64,000 nt of DNA. Source: Haliclona indistincta. Taxonomy: Eukaryota; Porifera; Demospongiae; Haplosclerida; Chalinidae. The DNA is taken from the NCBI GenBank assembly GCA_964017065.1, contig OZ024785.1:11363086-11427085 (forward strand), read 5' to 3'. The notes beneath the pieces are model-generated. The model ran no database searches, was not told the origin of the DNA, and saw nothing but the letters and a program-made list of their open reading frames with translations. This document shows positions 1 through 9,977 of this stretch, one piece after another. Position numbers and translations under genes: made by a program. Within the stretch, counting starts at the first letter, position 1. The number at the start of each line of letters is the position of its first letter.

Positions 1-147
1 TTCCTGAAGAAAATGAAAATTTCTGGTCACTGCATCTTGAGGCTTCCTTACCTTAAATATCTGGCTGAGCTGATAAATCTCAGACTTTCCTCTGAATAGT
101 GGTTTGTGGAGTAGAAACTCAGCAAAAACGCAGCCAACAGACAACTT
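1..147 (-). CDS. CDK-type protein kinase, partial (one full exon and the edge of the next)
   Basis: On the minus strand the exon spans 147 down to 52 (32 codons, open throughout). It reads [16 protein letters not shown] and then an [14 protein letters not shown] segment. This is the subdomain IX/X region of CMGC kinases of the CDK7/CDK10/CDK11 kind (family pattern D-x-W-S-V-G-C-I-F-x-E-L-L...PLFPGKSE). A GTAAGG donor follows at 51-46 and a pyrimidine-rich CAG acceptor ends at 4, giving a 48-bp intron; the next exon leaves the window. The acceptor before 147 is a plain TAG. The family tryptophan before SVGC is leucine here (TTG for TGG), which is odd and could mean slight decay. I found no upstream kinase exons in the next 1 kb, so the preceding intron is long or the fragment is orphaned. 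Probably a host gene; the exact CDK cannot be fixed from 32 residues. Confidence 0.7.
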
Positions 148-397
148 CTAGTAGAGCAATAGTAGTAGTACAAAATTGATCCTGCCGCTTGACATGTCAC
201 AATAAGTAAGCTAGGTTTTTTGTGAGCTGCTTATGCATGCACATATAAAATTCTTGTGCATAGCATCGACGCAAGTTACAATGTATAATTGTACTGATAT
301 TCCAGTTGTACACTCCTTGTAACTATAAGCTCCTGCAACCAACTATTATGTGAAGTTTTGGTGATCTATTTGTTTTACCTGTTCATCATAAATATTA

Positions 398-621
398 TAG
401 GCTGTGTATCAGTGCCTCAAGCAGCTTTGTCACTGGAAGCATACTGCCTGCTTTTGCCAGGCCAGCATTTGGCATTAAGTGCACTCCTGGCTGCTAAAAA
501 ATTTTTGGGTCATGGAAATAGAGAGGGAGCTTTGGGTGCCTTTAGACAGCTGGAAAATGACAAATTGGGTTGGCTGGAACCACAGGATAGCCAGTTTAAC
601 ACCTATACTTTGTATGTATGA
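398..621 (+). CDS. unrecognised short ORF
   Basis: Open from an AG-preceded position near 398 to a TGA at 619. The peptide is helix-prone and ends in an acidic/aromatic stretch around EGALGAFRQLENDKLGWL. I do not recognise the family. The spacing of charged and hydrophobic residues looks protein-like and better than the overlapping minus-strand frame. It could be one exon of a transposon protein; there is no clear partner exon nearby. Confidence 0.25.
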
Positions 622-986
622 GTAAGAAATAAGTTTGAATAGCATGCATATGCTGACTTTTTGATAATTCGAAGGTACAATCCAGGAGGGATACATGTCA
701 TCAAGTCAGTCTAACACTCCCAGAAAAAAACCCAGCAAGCACTACAAGTGCAAACTGTGTGATTATGTACATATCTACACCACATATACAAGTGTGCCCA
801 TTCATTAGCATTAACAAAAACAGGCTGTGCACCATAAACATGACAGCTGCAACATTTGAAAATTGAATACAGAGTTACAGAGGGTCACCACCTCCTTTGT
901 ACAGTTTTGCAGCAAGATCAAACAGTGAGTGGGCTTGAATCTCAAGTCATTCTAACAAATAGTTAACAATTAAAGAGTTGAAGTAT

Positions 987-1154
987 TTTGTATGTCATAA
1001 TAGCTCTTTGAATCTGGATCGGCACCGTAGAGTAGGCACTGTGACAATCAAAGGAGCACACAGACATTGCAGTGAAGCTAGAGACACTCTACTGGAGGGC
1101 CTTGAACTAGACATCATTAGAGACCAGGAAGGAATCCACCAAACTAATGTTTGA
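987..1154 (+). other. open stretch, possible exon
   Basis: A frame without stops from about 987 to a TGA at 1152 encodes a peptide containing RVGTVTIKGAHRHCSEAR followed by an acidic Leu-rich run. It has no ATG start and no recognised domain. The interval 150-980 otherwise shows only AT-rich sequence with no convincing gene. Confidence 0.2.
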
Positions 1155-1278
1155 CACAACTGCTGTACTAACTAAGCTAGGCTAAGCAGTACTCCATTCA
1201 CAAAGGGACGAGGATCTCACTAGTAGTCCTGCCGTGGACAGCACATACTAAGCACAACTGCGCAATAAGCACTCTCGT

Positions 1279-1497
1279 ATGAAGATGGAATTCGAAGGTA
1301 GCGGCTGGCAAGATTCTGCTGATTATCACAAACATTACGCGACGACTACCTTCTATGCAGCATTTGGGGCACTCTGTGTGATACTTCTGAATGATCTAAT
1401 AAAATGGGCGGTAGTACACTTAAGGAATAAATACTTTCCATGGTTAGAAGCCCTACACTTTGAAGATATATTCAACCATCCACGAATACTCAACTGA
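1279..1497 (+). CDS. hypothetical single-pass membrane peptide
   Basis: A 72-residue ORF from ATG at 1279 to TGA at 1495. Residues about 23-48 form one hydrophobic segment (TTTFYAAFGALCVILL then a charged flank), suggesting a membrane helix with a basic/aromatic tail ending in HFEDIFNHPRILN. Its length and topology resemble small organelle membrane subunits, but I recognise no family. No introns are evident. Confidence 0.4.
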   Translation: MKMEFEGSGWQDSADYHKHYATTTFYAAFGALCVILLNDLIKWAVVHLRNKYFPWLEALHFEDIFNHPRILN

Positions 1498-1572
1498 TAA
1501 TAACTATTTCACTAAACTATTAACTCGTAAAAAATCAATCAATAATGTGGTACTGCAAGATCGGATAGGAGC

Positions 1573-1780
1573 GATTTTCACAAAGTTCTGAGAGGTCTAC
1601 GACTGCAACGAGGACAGTTTCAATTTCAATGCAACGAGTTTCAATGCAATGCAACAAGGACAGTTTCAATGCAACGAGGACAGTTTCAACCAGAAGGGAA
1701 ATGTCATAGCAACCGTCTGGAGGGACAAGAGAGATGTTGTTATGATACCGTCTGGAGGGACAAGAGAGATGTCGTTATAT
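1573..1780 (+). pseudogene. piggyBac transposase fragment with internal tandem duplications
   Basis: The DNA is a degraded copy of the intact piggyBac gene at 58966-59075. Both carry the blocks encoding LRGLRLQ, then a Q-F-E-F/Q-F-Q-F stretch, then NVVATVWRDKRDVV. Here the middle has expanded into short repeats of a ggacagtttcaatgcaacga-type unit (about 1612-1695), and the VWRDKRDVV block is present twice (1713-1747 and 1748-1780). Reading frames are lost. This is a relic of the same piggyBac family as 56430-60187. Confidence 0.75.
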
Positions 1781-2175
1781 TATGCAGATTATTGAATACG
1801 AAAGCTGGAATGTGGACAAGTTGAAGAACAAATACAAGAGGAAATTGGATTTGGCCTCAATCTACCATCAGAGCGTACTCTGGACGATTACACCTATTGG
1901 ACAAAACCACTTACTTGTATACAGTATGAGTTTATTGAGAGCTTTGTATCACAAGTTGAAGGCATTAGCAGCAGCCAACTAACACTGTGCCTTATCAATG
2001 GATGAAATGAAGCTAAATCGGGACTCATCTTCAATTTGTAAAACAATTTGTATCAGTTCATATAATATCAGCACAATCACTAAATCGTCGACAATAAATA
2101 ACTGTTCTAGGGTAAGTTGACTTTTGTAGCCGAAGTTGTTCGACAATGTCGAGTAAGAAATTATCGCCATAGGGA

Positions 2176-2445
2176 ATGCTGGAACCAGTACGCCGTATTA
2201 TCGCCGTAACACTGCAGAAACCAGTAGTAGATACTTGTGAGCTGGACAGTTCAGGCATGTTTACACACACAAATACAGTAAAAACACACAAAGAATTTAT
2301 CAGACTTTACAATCATCTAGACGAGGATGCAGAGAATGAATTCACTGAGACACCACCACCATCTCAAACAGAAGACATGGCACAGCAAGCTCCAGTCCTA
2401 GCACAGCCGCCAGTACAGTACCACACTCCAGCAGTAGCCGTATAG
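2176..2445 (+). CDS. unrecognised ORF ending in a repeat
   Basis: An 89-codon ORF. The C-terminal third is Pro/Gln/Thr-rich and runs into the tandem repeat at about 2426-2492. No domain is recognised. It may be the N-terminal part of a transposon protein whose later part is the ORF at 2604. Moderate doubt that it is a real gene. Confidence 0.2.
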   Translation: MLEPVRRIIAVTLQKPVVDTCELDSSGMFTHTNTVKTHKEFIRLYNHLDEDAENEFTETPPPSQTEDMAQQAPVLAQPPVQYHTPAVAV

Positions 2446-2492
2446 CACACTCCAGCCGTAGCCGTACAGCACACTCCAGCCGTAGCCGTATC
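2426..2492 (+). repeat. about 22-bp tandem repeat
   Basis: The unit gcacactccagccgtagccg occurs nearly perfectly two to three times in tandem. A TAG inside one unit ends the ORF from 2176. Confidence 0.7.
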
Positions 2493-2603
2493 GTTTGATG
2501 ACAGCTCGTATATTGCAAAAAAGCAATCTGTTACCTCCTGCCTTGCCATTTCGCAGGTAGCTCAAGTAGCCAGCTGTGTGGCTTACCAGCCCCAGGTTCG
2601 ATT

Positions 2604-3005
2604 GTGTATGTTGCAGTAACCGGACTATCCTCGACAGAGCCTTCACAGTCAACGGCAGGCATGGCCTCAAACCCTCGACAAGGAGCAGTGGTCCCATTGC
2701 CACTAGATACCCAACTTCCTCCGCTTGCATTGAGTTTGACCTTGTCGCCAGCAATGTCTCCGGTTCCTCATCGTATAGTGCAGCTCATCCAGGCAGGGAG
2801 ATTTGTCGAGATGCGTGAGCTGCTGACAGATAACCTGGCCCTGCACAACCAACTAGAGGCAGTTCAGGGATTGCCTGGGCTTGTTCCTATACCGACAATG
2901 TTGTTTGTGTTGTTTTGTTCATTCTATTTATCATTAAGTAATATAATCATGGTTGAAACATCTGCAAAATGGTGCATGTGCGGGAATCCATTTCAATCGG
3001 AGTGA
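2604..3005 (+). pseudogene. retroelement ORF1-like fragment
   Basis: The encoded segment at about 2740-2880 reads VPHRIVQLIQAGRFVEMREL and then LLTDNLALHNQLE. Sentences of this type (VP..I...I..G.FVEM..LL) recur in the ORFs preceding tyrosine-recombinase retroelements of sponges and cnidarians, so I infer a gag-like origin. The ORF then runs into non-coding AT-rich sequence. Assignment is by remembered motif pattern only. Confidence 0.3.
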
Positions 3006-3114
3006 GGACTCAAGCTCACACCGGTAGCCCAATGTCTCGAATCACTGGATATTGCAGTCAGCCATTGTACCGCACGTCCAGATTCCACTCAGTGAAGTAC
3101 TGTAACAGCAACGA

Positions 3115-3316
3115 TATGGCCAATTTTTCTCCTTCTAAGAAAGCCCGCTTGAGCACTACTCCCGCTCCACTACCGTTATCTCCTAGCAAAATAAAGCTGC
3201 CTGAGAAGGCAGCAACAGTGAACGCTCTTCTTACCAGTTTATCTCCGTCGAGACCCGAGCCCAGTTGCTTCCAGGGAGAGCACACTGATGGAGATGCCTC
3301 TCCTAGGCTCTCCTAG
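3115..3316 (+). CDS. Ser/Pro-rich ORF upstream of a hAT remnant
   Basis: From ATG at 3115 the frame encodes a basic start (MANFSPSKKARLSTTPAPLP) and a second SPSKIKLPEK motif, ending at 3314. Low-complexity S/P/K composition is typical of the linker before the BED/TTF zinc finger of hAT-type proteins. The hAT-like fragment starts 160 bp downstream on the same strand, so this may be its N-terminal part. Confidence 0.3.
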
Positions 3317-3472
3317 GCTTTGAAGAAAAACAAAGAGTAAAGCTATCTAAATTCTTACAAGAGAACACTGCAGTAACACTAAGAAATTGTCAAGTTTCTC
3401 TGGACCGAACGACCTTCGACTATTTTAGTAGCAGTACTGCTTCGAATTCAGACAATTCTGTTAGTACAGTAC

Positions 3473-3960
3473 CTACGTGGTCAAACCCATGATGGAGCTG
3501 GGAAAATGGCAGGCAAATCGAAAGGTGCAGCAGCTGTTATAACAAGTCAGTATCCTCTAGCAACATGCCTCCACTGTGCTAGCCATTGTTTGAACCTTGC
3601 TGTGGTAAAGTCTCTCTACGTCCAAAACATGGTAATAGTTGTAGGAAAAGTTTATCACTTCTTCAATGCCCATCCAAAACGCCAGAGAGCTTTGGAAGAA
3701 GCAATATCTGAAATTCAGTCCTTGTCAGCCAAGAAGAAACTCAATGATATGAGTAGGACACGCTGGATACAGTGCATAGATGCAGTCAATGTTTTTCAGA
3801 ATCACTTTCCTTCAATTGTTGAGTGTTTGGGAATATCATCAATGAAGGTACAAGTAAATGGAGTTGAGATTCAGTCACTGATGCAAGGGGGCTTCGTATG
3901 GCAATCACCACAACTGATTTTGTTTGTGCGTTTAAAAATTCTTACAAATATCAGTTTTGT
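3473..3960 (+). pseudogene. hAT-type (DUF4371/ZMYM-like) transposase fragment
   Basis: The frame opens before the ATG at 3506 with a DGAGKMAGKSKG motif and continues QYPLATCLHCASHCLNLAVV, then HPKRQRALEEAI and MSRTRWIQCIDAV. These are hallmark motifs of the DUF4371/hAT family (D-G-A-x-N-M-x-G, HC..H.LNL, TRW). A frameshift near 3900 moves the continuing homology (AITTTDFVCAF) into another frame. It then meets a CT microsatellite. Non-functional remnant of a cut-and-paste transposase. Confidence 0.85.
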
Positions 3961-3964
3961 TTTT

Positions 3965-3967
<3 letters not shown>

Positions 3968-3996
<29 letters not shown>
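3968..3996 (+). repeat. (CT)n microsatellite
   Basis: About 29 bp of uninterrupted CT dinucleotides within the decayed hAT remnant. Confidence 0.95.
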
Positions 3997-3999
<3 letters not shown>

Positions 4000-4531
4000 G
4001 CTGAATAAAATTTGGATACACAGACAATCTCGTGGTTGTTACGATTTTAGTATTGCCCATATCTTACTTAGTGTGAGCCTACCCTGCGCCCACAACGCAT
4101 AGCATGCACAATGACATGAGTCCAGTAACAATATTATTAGGTATATATCGTCTGTCAGTGATGTATATACCACGTGTTCAGCTTTCTGAAGATTTACGCA
4201 ATATCAACAGCACTGAATCAATTTGGATATATCATTGTTTCTTTATTCAGTGGGTGGAGAAATATGTGAGTCTATTGAGTCAGGAAATAGTGATGGAGCA
4301 GATGAGCACCCGGTATGATCTATTAAGTTGATATATCCAGCTTTGTCTCAACCTCTGACTATCCATTACAACCATCATCAGTTACATCTGAAACCACTAC
4401 AGGCATTCAACAACCACCAAAAAATTGAACTCATCTGCAACATGAGACTACCTAACCCGTGTCCAGTGCCATCAATCTTGACGCCAAAGGTAATAGCAGC
4501 TTTAGGAGAATAAATATTTAGCTTTATAAAA

Positions 4532-4774
4532 TTGAGAATGCTGAGAGAGGCTGCTCAGTTTTACTATGGACTATGTGGACTATGTCCACAACCAGCTAGC
4601 GAGGAGTATGTCACAACGGCCAAGACACTGTGTGATGAATTTAAAGAGCTGAAGGACAAAAAGCCGAACAAGGATCACTACTGGGTAAAAATCATGATTG
4701 CTAATAGGATTTGTTCTATTAACTATCACATGAAAACATGCCTAGCAACATTAGCAAGAGTGTATAGAGGATGA
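4532..4774 (+). pseudogene. SAMD3-like protein, N-terminal-type fragment
   Basis: The ORF contains LREAAQFYYGLCG, then AKTLCDEFKELKD and DHYWVKI. This matches the widespread invertebrate/fish family annotated as sterile alpha motif domain-containing protein 3-like (pattern REA..YYYG...P....Y..MA..VC..FP.LKD......YW). Those genes are multi-copy and probably transposon-linked. The SAM domain is not present here and the ORF ends in YRG at 4774; downstream homology is absent, so this copy is broken. Confidence 0.6.
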
Positions 4775-5121
4775 TAAGCCAATCGCTCAATGTTTCTCGT
4801 CGTTTGTATCATGCCTGTGCAGCTGCTAAAAAGACCGGTAACATGGTGTTTATGATACGAAGTGTCTATTATGACCATTTTTCTTCCTTGGAACAACTAC
4901 GTGAGGAAGTTTTGAGGCAACTAAGCAATGTTGTGTCTGAAATATCTGACATGGGATACATGAAGGGCGCAACAACTAAAGTATCCATCAATTCTCAGGA
5001 TGATCTCAGGCACAAAGTAGAGAGTGGAAAAGAGTGTGCACTGTGGTGTGATGTGCCCAATGCAGCCAGTACACAGAGAACTGCTGGTTTTGCCTTACTA
5101 CAAGAGGCCAAGGATTTGTAG
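4771..5121 (+). pseudogene. PB1-like domain ORF
   Basis: A 116-codon frame overlapping the previous ORF by 4 bp in another frame. Residues about 25-95 read as a PB1-like ubiquitin fold: a basic first strand, SLEQLREEVLRQL helix, DMGYMKGATTKVSI strand pair, SQDDLRHKVESG and CALWCD at the end. SAMD3-like transposon proteins often carry such a PB1-like segment, which fits the neighbour at 4532. No acidic OPCA motif is obvious. Confidence 0.45.
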
Positions 5122-5229
5122 ACCAGTCACTTTAGCCGTGGGTGAGAGCAATGGAAGAAAGCATGAAGCCGTTTATTAATCAGAAAGGGTAATTTGTACT
5201 TAACAGATACACTACAGAGAATGGCTAAT

Positions 5230-5332
5230 TTCAGGCCAGAATCTCCACCTCCCTCTCCTCCACACCCACTACCACCTCCACGTCCATCACCACCACCATC
5301 CTCGAAGAGGAGAAAATGTAACTTCCAAGATT
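5230..5332 (+). other. Pro/His-rich coding-like stretch
   Basis: A proline-rich frame (PPPSPPHPLPPPRPSPPP) ending KRRKCNFQD, directly before a dispersed repeat. Likely the tail of a transposon ORF; simple sequence alone could also explain it. Confidence 0.25.
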
Positions 5333-5525
5333 AGTGACAATGACCCATCAAACTGACACGTCAAATCATACCAACAATAGATTTCTGAATTCTCCCAAGA
5401 AAAAATAGAACCTAAAAATTAATGCATAAAAAGCGGTGCTGAGATGCAGAGCTTAAGGAAAAATTAATTTTAAAAAAATTACAGAATTCACATCGACTGA
5501 AGGAGAGAGTCTAGACACCAGCTTG
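5333..5525 (+). repeat. dispersed repeat, copy A
   Basis: About 190 bp closely matching 23308-23498 in direct orientation, with small indels. The matched block starts with agtgacaatgacccatcaaa and ends with gagagagtctagacac. In copy B one frame is open across it (VTMTHQTDTSNHTKNRF then a Lys-rich tail), so it is probably a fragment of a transposon coding region. Confidence 0.85.
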
Positions 5526-5630
5526 CATGGAGACATCCTGTCCATTATGACTGAGAACAATGAAAAGGCTGCTGCAAAAATTGCATCATTTGATGTCATT
5601 TTTCCTTCTACAGAATCTACCCATGCAAGT

Positions 5631-5658
5631 ACCACCACCACCACCACCACCACCACCA
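5631..5658 (+). repeat. (CCA)n microsatellite
   Basis: Nine ACC/CCA units encoding a threonine run inside a short open frame (5523-5729). Confidence 0.95.
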
Positions 5659-5756
5659 AGAGTATTCTTGATGCCTCAGTTAGTCAAACGAGTACAGCCA
5701 TCGATCTGCGCCACACGCATGCCTATTAGTTAGGTAGCTTAATGTCATTTTTTGAG

Positions 5757-8665
5757 ATTACCGTGCATTTGCGGACAAAAGCACCAAATTTTGCATGAAA
5801 CTACCTTAGGGTCTTCTGATTAATTTTAGCCTAGGAGCCCTCATGAAATGCATTTGTAACAAAAGATATTTGCAATAATATATAGAGCAGTAAGCTCATT
5901 AATAATCATGTAAATCAATATTACCACTAGTTGTAAACGAGATGTAAAGTGGTGAACATGTCATGTATAGTGTGCTTAAATTGGAACAGAGCCAAAGGTT
6001 GCCGAAGATCAGTGCTCATGAATGGTATGTTTATACCTTTATGGGACCATACATGTAGCAATAAATGATTCTTCTGTAGTACATGGAGTTTGACTGGACA
6101 AGATGTGTTATTTGTCAGCAAGATAAAGCTGAGCCTTTGAAGTGCCCAATGCATGGTCCAGCTAGCAGCTGTGAGAAAAAAATGTATATTCTACATTTTT
6201 AGTTAATGTAAGGGAATTTCGTGGCCTTAATGCTCTTCCCACTACTATCTATTTTAATGAAAGTGTAAGTGCTTCTGACCTTGAAAACAATCATGCATGT
6301 TGGCACAAATCCTGCCACTCAAAGTTCAACAACACCAAGCTTAACAAAGTTAAGAAAAGACAAACAACAGATATAGAGGCAGAGTCTTCTGATGAGCAAA
6401 GACCCCCTAGCAAACGGCAAGCGATTAGAGTTGATGCCTGTGTATTTTGTTTGAAGGGTAACGAAGAAGGAGATTTACATCAAGTAGCCACATTTGTTGC
6501 TGACAGCAATATACGAACAATGGTAACTGCATTGCAAGATACTGATGTTCTAGGCCGAATTGATGGTGGAGATCTGATTGCTAAAGAAACAAAGTACCAC
6601 TTAAAGTGTCTCACTAGTGTGAGAAATCGGTACAGAAGTCATGTGAGAAAAATGTCTCTAGATGAATTAAGAGGAAGCCAGTACAGTAGAAGAAAACATG
6701 AATAGATGTAGAGCATTTGTAGAGTTTGTGGGTTACATTGAAAAGTCGGTAGAGTCTGGAACTTCGTTCTTTAAGCTTACCGAGATTCACTCCTTGTACG
6801 TGAATCGTCTAAAACATTTTGGAATCTCTAAAGAAGTCCACAAAACAAGGCTAAAGGAGCGTTTGCTAGAGCACTTCCCAGAAGCTCAGGAACAACACGA
6901 TGGTAGAAACATCATCATTTCATTCACTGCAGCACTTAGAAGCATGCTGAGAGAAGCTGTAAAGAAACGAAACTTCTCAGAAGATGCTGCTGTTCTCGCC
7001 AAGGCAGCTTCACTGGTCCGAACAGATATTCTCAACCAAACCAGTGCCAGGTTTACAGGATGCTTTCCACAAAAATGCCAAGAGATTCACTGCCTTCGAG
7101 CCTGAAGTTTCTTATCTCTCTGATATTGATTGCACAGTGCTAGATGGTGCAGTTATTGTACGTACACATTCTTTCTACTAAAGCAGTGACCACTTTCGAT
7201 GAATATGCGAAGCAAGTTTTCATTCCCTACTTACTTGGACAGCTTCAGACCTCATCAAGAATAGATGTGGTATGGGACACATATCGTGCAGACAGTTTGA
7301 AAGAGTGTACTCGTGAAAAGAGAGGCAAAGGAGTACGCAGGAAGGTACATTGTCAAACTAAGCTCCCCAGCAACTGGATGGATTTCTTACGAGACGCAAC
7401 TAACAAGAAGGAACTATTTGCATTTCTAACCACTAAGGTTGCTGAATTTTCTTTTCCACCAAGTAAAGTTGTCCATATTACATCTGGTGAGTCTGTTGTA
7501 AGTTGCAACAGTGCAAGAATGCCTGACTGTAACCATGAGGAAGCAGACACGCGAATTGTTGTGCATGTGCAACATGCACTTGAGCATGGGGAGAAAATGA
7601 TCAAAGTTCGGACAGCAGATAGTGATGTAATTGTCATTCTTATAGGTGTATACTTTGACCTAGTCTTGATTCAACCATCTGCTGAAATTTGGGTAGCATT
7701 TGGCACAGGAAAAAACTTCCGATTCTACAGTATTAAAGCCATATCTACCTGCATAGGTGAGCAAAATGCACGAGCATTACCAGTCTTTCATGCATGGAGT
7801 GGCTGTGATACAACATCTGCATTCAGAGGTAAAGGCAAGAAAACAGCTTGGCGTTCATGGAAAGCTTTTCAGGAAGTCACCCAAACATTTAATTTCCTGG
7901 CTGCTAATCCATTTCAACATTTGGAGTGTAACTCAGGTCACTTTCAGAAGATTGAAAGATTAACTGTTGTGCTGTATGATTAAACCAGTTCATTGAGTTT
8001 GGTGAAGCTAGAGAAGAACTATTTTGCCGCAAAAACATAAATGTAGTCAACATACCACCAACACAAAATGCACTTCTACAGCACACAAAAAGGTCTATAT
8101 ACCAAGCTGGGATATGGACAACTAGCTATCTAGCACACCAAGTATTGCCATCTCCAAGTGAATTTGCTTGGTCAAGGAGTCCCCCAGAAAATACGTGGGG
8201 CACCTATTTGGATAACAATACCTGAGGTTTCTAAGGCATGCAACCAATTGATTAAATGTTCCTGCAAGTGACTCTGTACTAAATGCAAACGTGCAAAGGC
8301 TAGCCTGGCGTGTTCTCCACTATGCAGTTGTAAATGCAATCGATACTCTTCAACCAACAGTGCACAAGAATAACAATGAACAAACATCACTTAAAATTGA
8401 TTTGCTTGTGATTATTTGTTCTTACTCATGATAATTATTGTGTTGAATACTCAAACAAATATAATTTATCACAAATTATACTGTATATAAATAATAGGAT
8501 TAGTTGGTTATGACAAAATGGCCGCCATTAAGCAGCATTTTTGATGCTGATATTGGTTGTGGAATATTTAAGATTTTTGTTGGGCTCCTAGGCTAATATT
8601 GTTTAGAATGTTGAAGTAAAGCTGCATGCAAAATTTGACTCTTTTGTCCGCAAATGCACGGTAAT
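5757..8665 (+). mobile_element. 2.9-kb transposon with 84-bp terminal inverted repeats
   Basis: The left end 5757-5840 (starting attaccgtgcatttgc) is the inverted complement of the right end 8582-8665. They align without gaps over 84 bp; the outer 25 bp are identical and the inner part matches again at tagcctaggagccc. The single gene inside (6083-8373) runs from the left to the right TIR. I cannot identify a clean target-site duplication: the flanks are TTTTTTGAG on the left and TTCATTAATC on the right. The encoded protein is not a recognisable DDE transposase; see the gene entry. It is an internally deleted, decayed copy. Confidence 0.8.
6083..8373 (+). pseudogene. TIR-element protein with FEN1/PIN-nuclease-like motifs
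   Basis: The protein homology starts at ATG 6083 (MEFDWTRCVICQQ, a CxxC finger) and continues in pieces: 6226-6705 (CWHKSCHSKFNN, CVFCLKG, LIAKETKYHLKCL), 6698-7105, 7144-7980 and 7990-8373. The end is Cys-rich (KCSCK, stop, LCTKCKRAKASLACSPLCSC). Key motifs in the fourth piece are HEEADTRIVVH (about 7531), TADSDVIVIL (7615) and HAWSGCDTTSAFRGKGKK (7790). Their order resembles the XPG-I and helix-hairpin motifs of FEN1 (E-A-E-A, E/S-D-x-D, G-x-D-Y...G-I-G-x-K), so I infer a PIN/FEN-like nuclease fold. The gene is broken by a stop at 6703, frameshifts near 6705, 7100 and 7160, an apparent deletion of central sequence near 7100-7150, and a TGA at 8269. The family is multi-copy in fish and cnidarians as uncharacterised proteins. 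Confidence 0.7.
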
Positions 8666-8860
8666 TTCATTAATCTACTTGACTATATGGAGCAGCAGGA
8701 TTCAGTGTCATTAGCTCACGTGCGTGTTACGTGTCAAGTACGTGGCACGTGCATGCTGCTCAATTGGTGTTGTATATTACAACCAGGAACTACATTCTAT
8801 ACCTGCACATGCATCATTGATGGCAAGAGTAAATTATTTATTAAGATAATTAAACATTAT

Positions 8861-8886
8861 TAGGGAGACACGGTAGTGTCTCCCTA
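8861..8886. repeat. 11-bp perfect hairpin
   Basis: TAGGGAGACAC and GTGTCTCCCTA are perfect inverted arms with a 4-base loop (8872-8875). It lies 196 bp outside the TIR element. Between 8670 and 9700 I see no convincing gene. Confidence 0.8.
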
Positions 8887-9099
8887 TGTAGGGATGAACG
8901 AGAAAACAAGATGGCGGCTACATACAATGTATTAGCGTTCAAACGCTGATATTTCGCCTGGTGTTGAATTTTATACGTCTTTAGACACTTAGATCTGCTC
9001 ACTGGCGTTGCCCCATCTTACAGTAGCAAGGAGATTGCTCGAAATTGTTACTAAAGTGACGAACCTGGAAACGGTGAAAATCGAGTTTCGTCATCTTCG

Positions 9100-9132
9100 T
9101 TTTCTTCTTTCTTCTTTCTTCTTTCTTTCTTC
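9100..9132 (+). repeat. TTTC/TTC-rich microsatellite
   Basis: Imperfect cttcttt units within a pyrimidine-rich tract. Confidence 0.85.
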
Positions 9133-9867
9133 AACTCGCCTAGCGCCTTTACGCGAGCAGTGCCGAGACCAAAACATCCACGAACAGTCGTGAAATTCTC
9201 CTGGCATGTGCCTTTTGAGCTTTGTTTTTAGCGTAACGGTAATCTAAGTTCCGCGATTTCTCGATCGTGATCCATTGTCAGCTTAGCGTTAGACGCCATT
9301 ATTGTGATTGCGCAATACGCACGTGACCAAGCAATGGGTAGCGCACATGACCAAGCAGCTAAAGTATCGCTGCGCCGTGTGGATCACTATCACAGAGAAC
9401 ACACACCCGGCATTTGTCTGGAGTTTTCGAAGAACGGTAAGCTCGTGTAGGATCGCCATTCTGCACTTGCCAGATAATTATAACCGCCGTATAGGTCTAC
9501 AAACAAGTGTGGGCGGGGCTCGTATGCACTGCATGCATGCGTAGGCGACAAGGCAGACCTGATACGTACAGCTTAACAATTTTAGCTACAAGTTTAAGAA
9601 AAGCCATCAACAACAGGAATACTAAACTAGTGGTGGAAACAAAGACTTCTCCGTACATGCATGATATTGAACTGCACTTCACTAAAAAGAAAAAAGGACA
9701 CAAACAAGAAATTAAAAAGATTTCTATCGAAATCAAAAGGATGTAGTGATGAAGAAATCTACCACTGGTTCACAATGTAAACCAACAAGGAACAAACATA
9801 GAATGGTAACACGATTGACTTGCTAACAGACCTTAGAGTATGATACCATACAAGATCAAAGGCGCCG

Positions 9868-9977
9868 ACAGTGCTCTATATTCCATAGCACGCACTGCCC
9901 ATTGTTCAAACAGTGCTCTATTTTCCTAAACCCATTGTTCTACAGTGCTCTATTTTCCACCGCAGTGCTCTATCTAC
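9868..9977 (+). repeat. four spaced copies of a cagtgctctat motif
   Basis: The motif recurs near 9870, 9911, 9940 and 9963 with ccattgtt-type spacers. A related gtgctctattt word is found in the arms of the element at 10582-10738, suggesting a shared source. Confidence 0.7.

Noticed and set aside
2398..2754. 118-codon minus-strand frame with repeated YGYGWSVL
   Set aside because: It is the antisense of the 22-bp tandem repeat and of the plus-strand frame with better protein character.
5757..8665. Target-site duplication for the nuclease-like TIR element
   Set aside because: ATTA and TAAT at the ends belong to the inverted repeat itself; the outer flanks do not match, so none is claimed.
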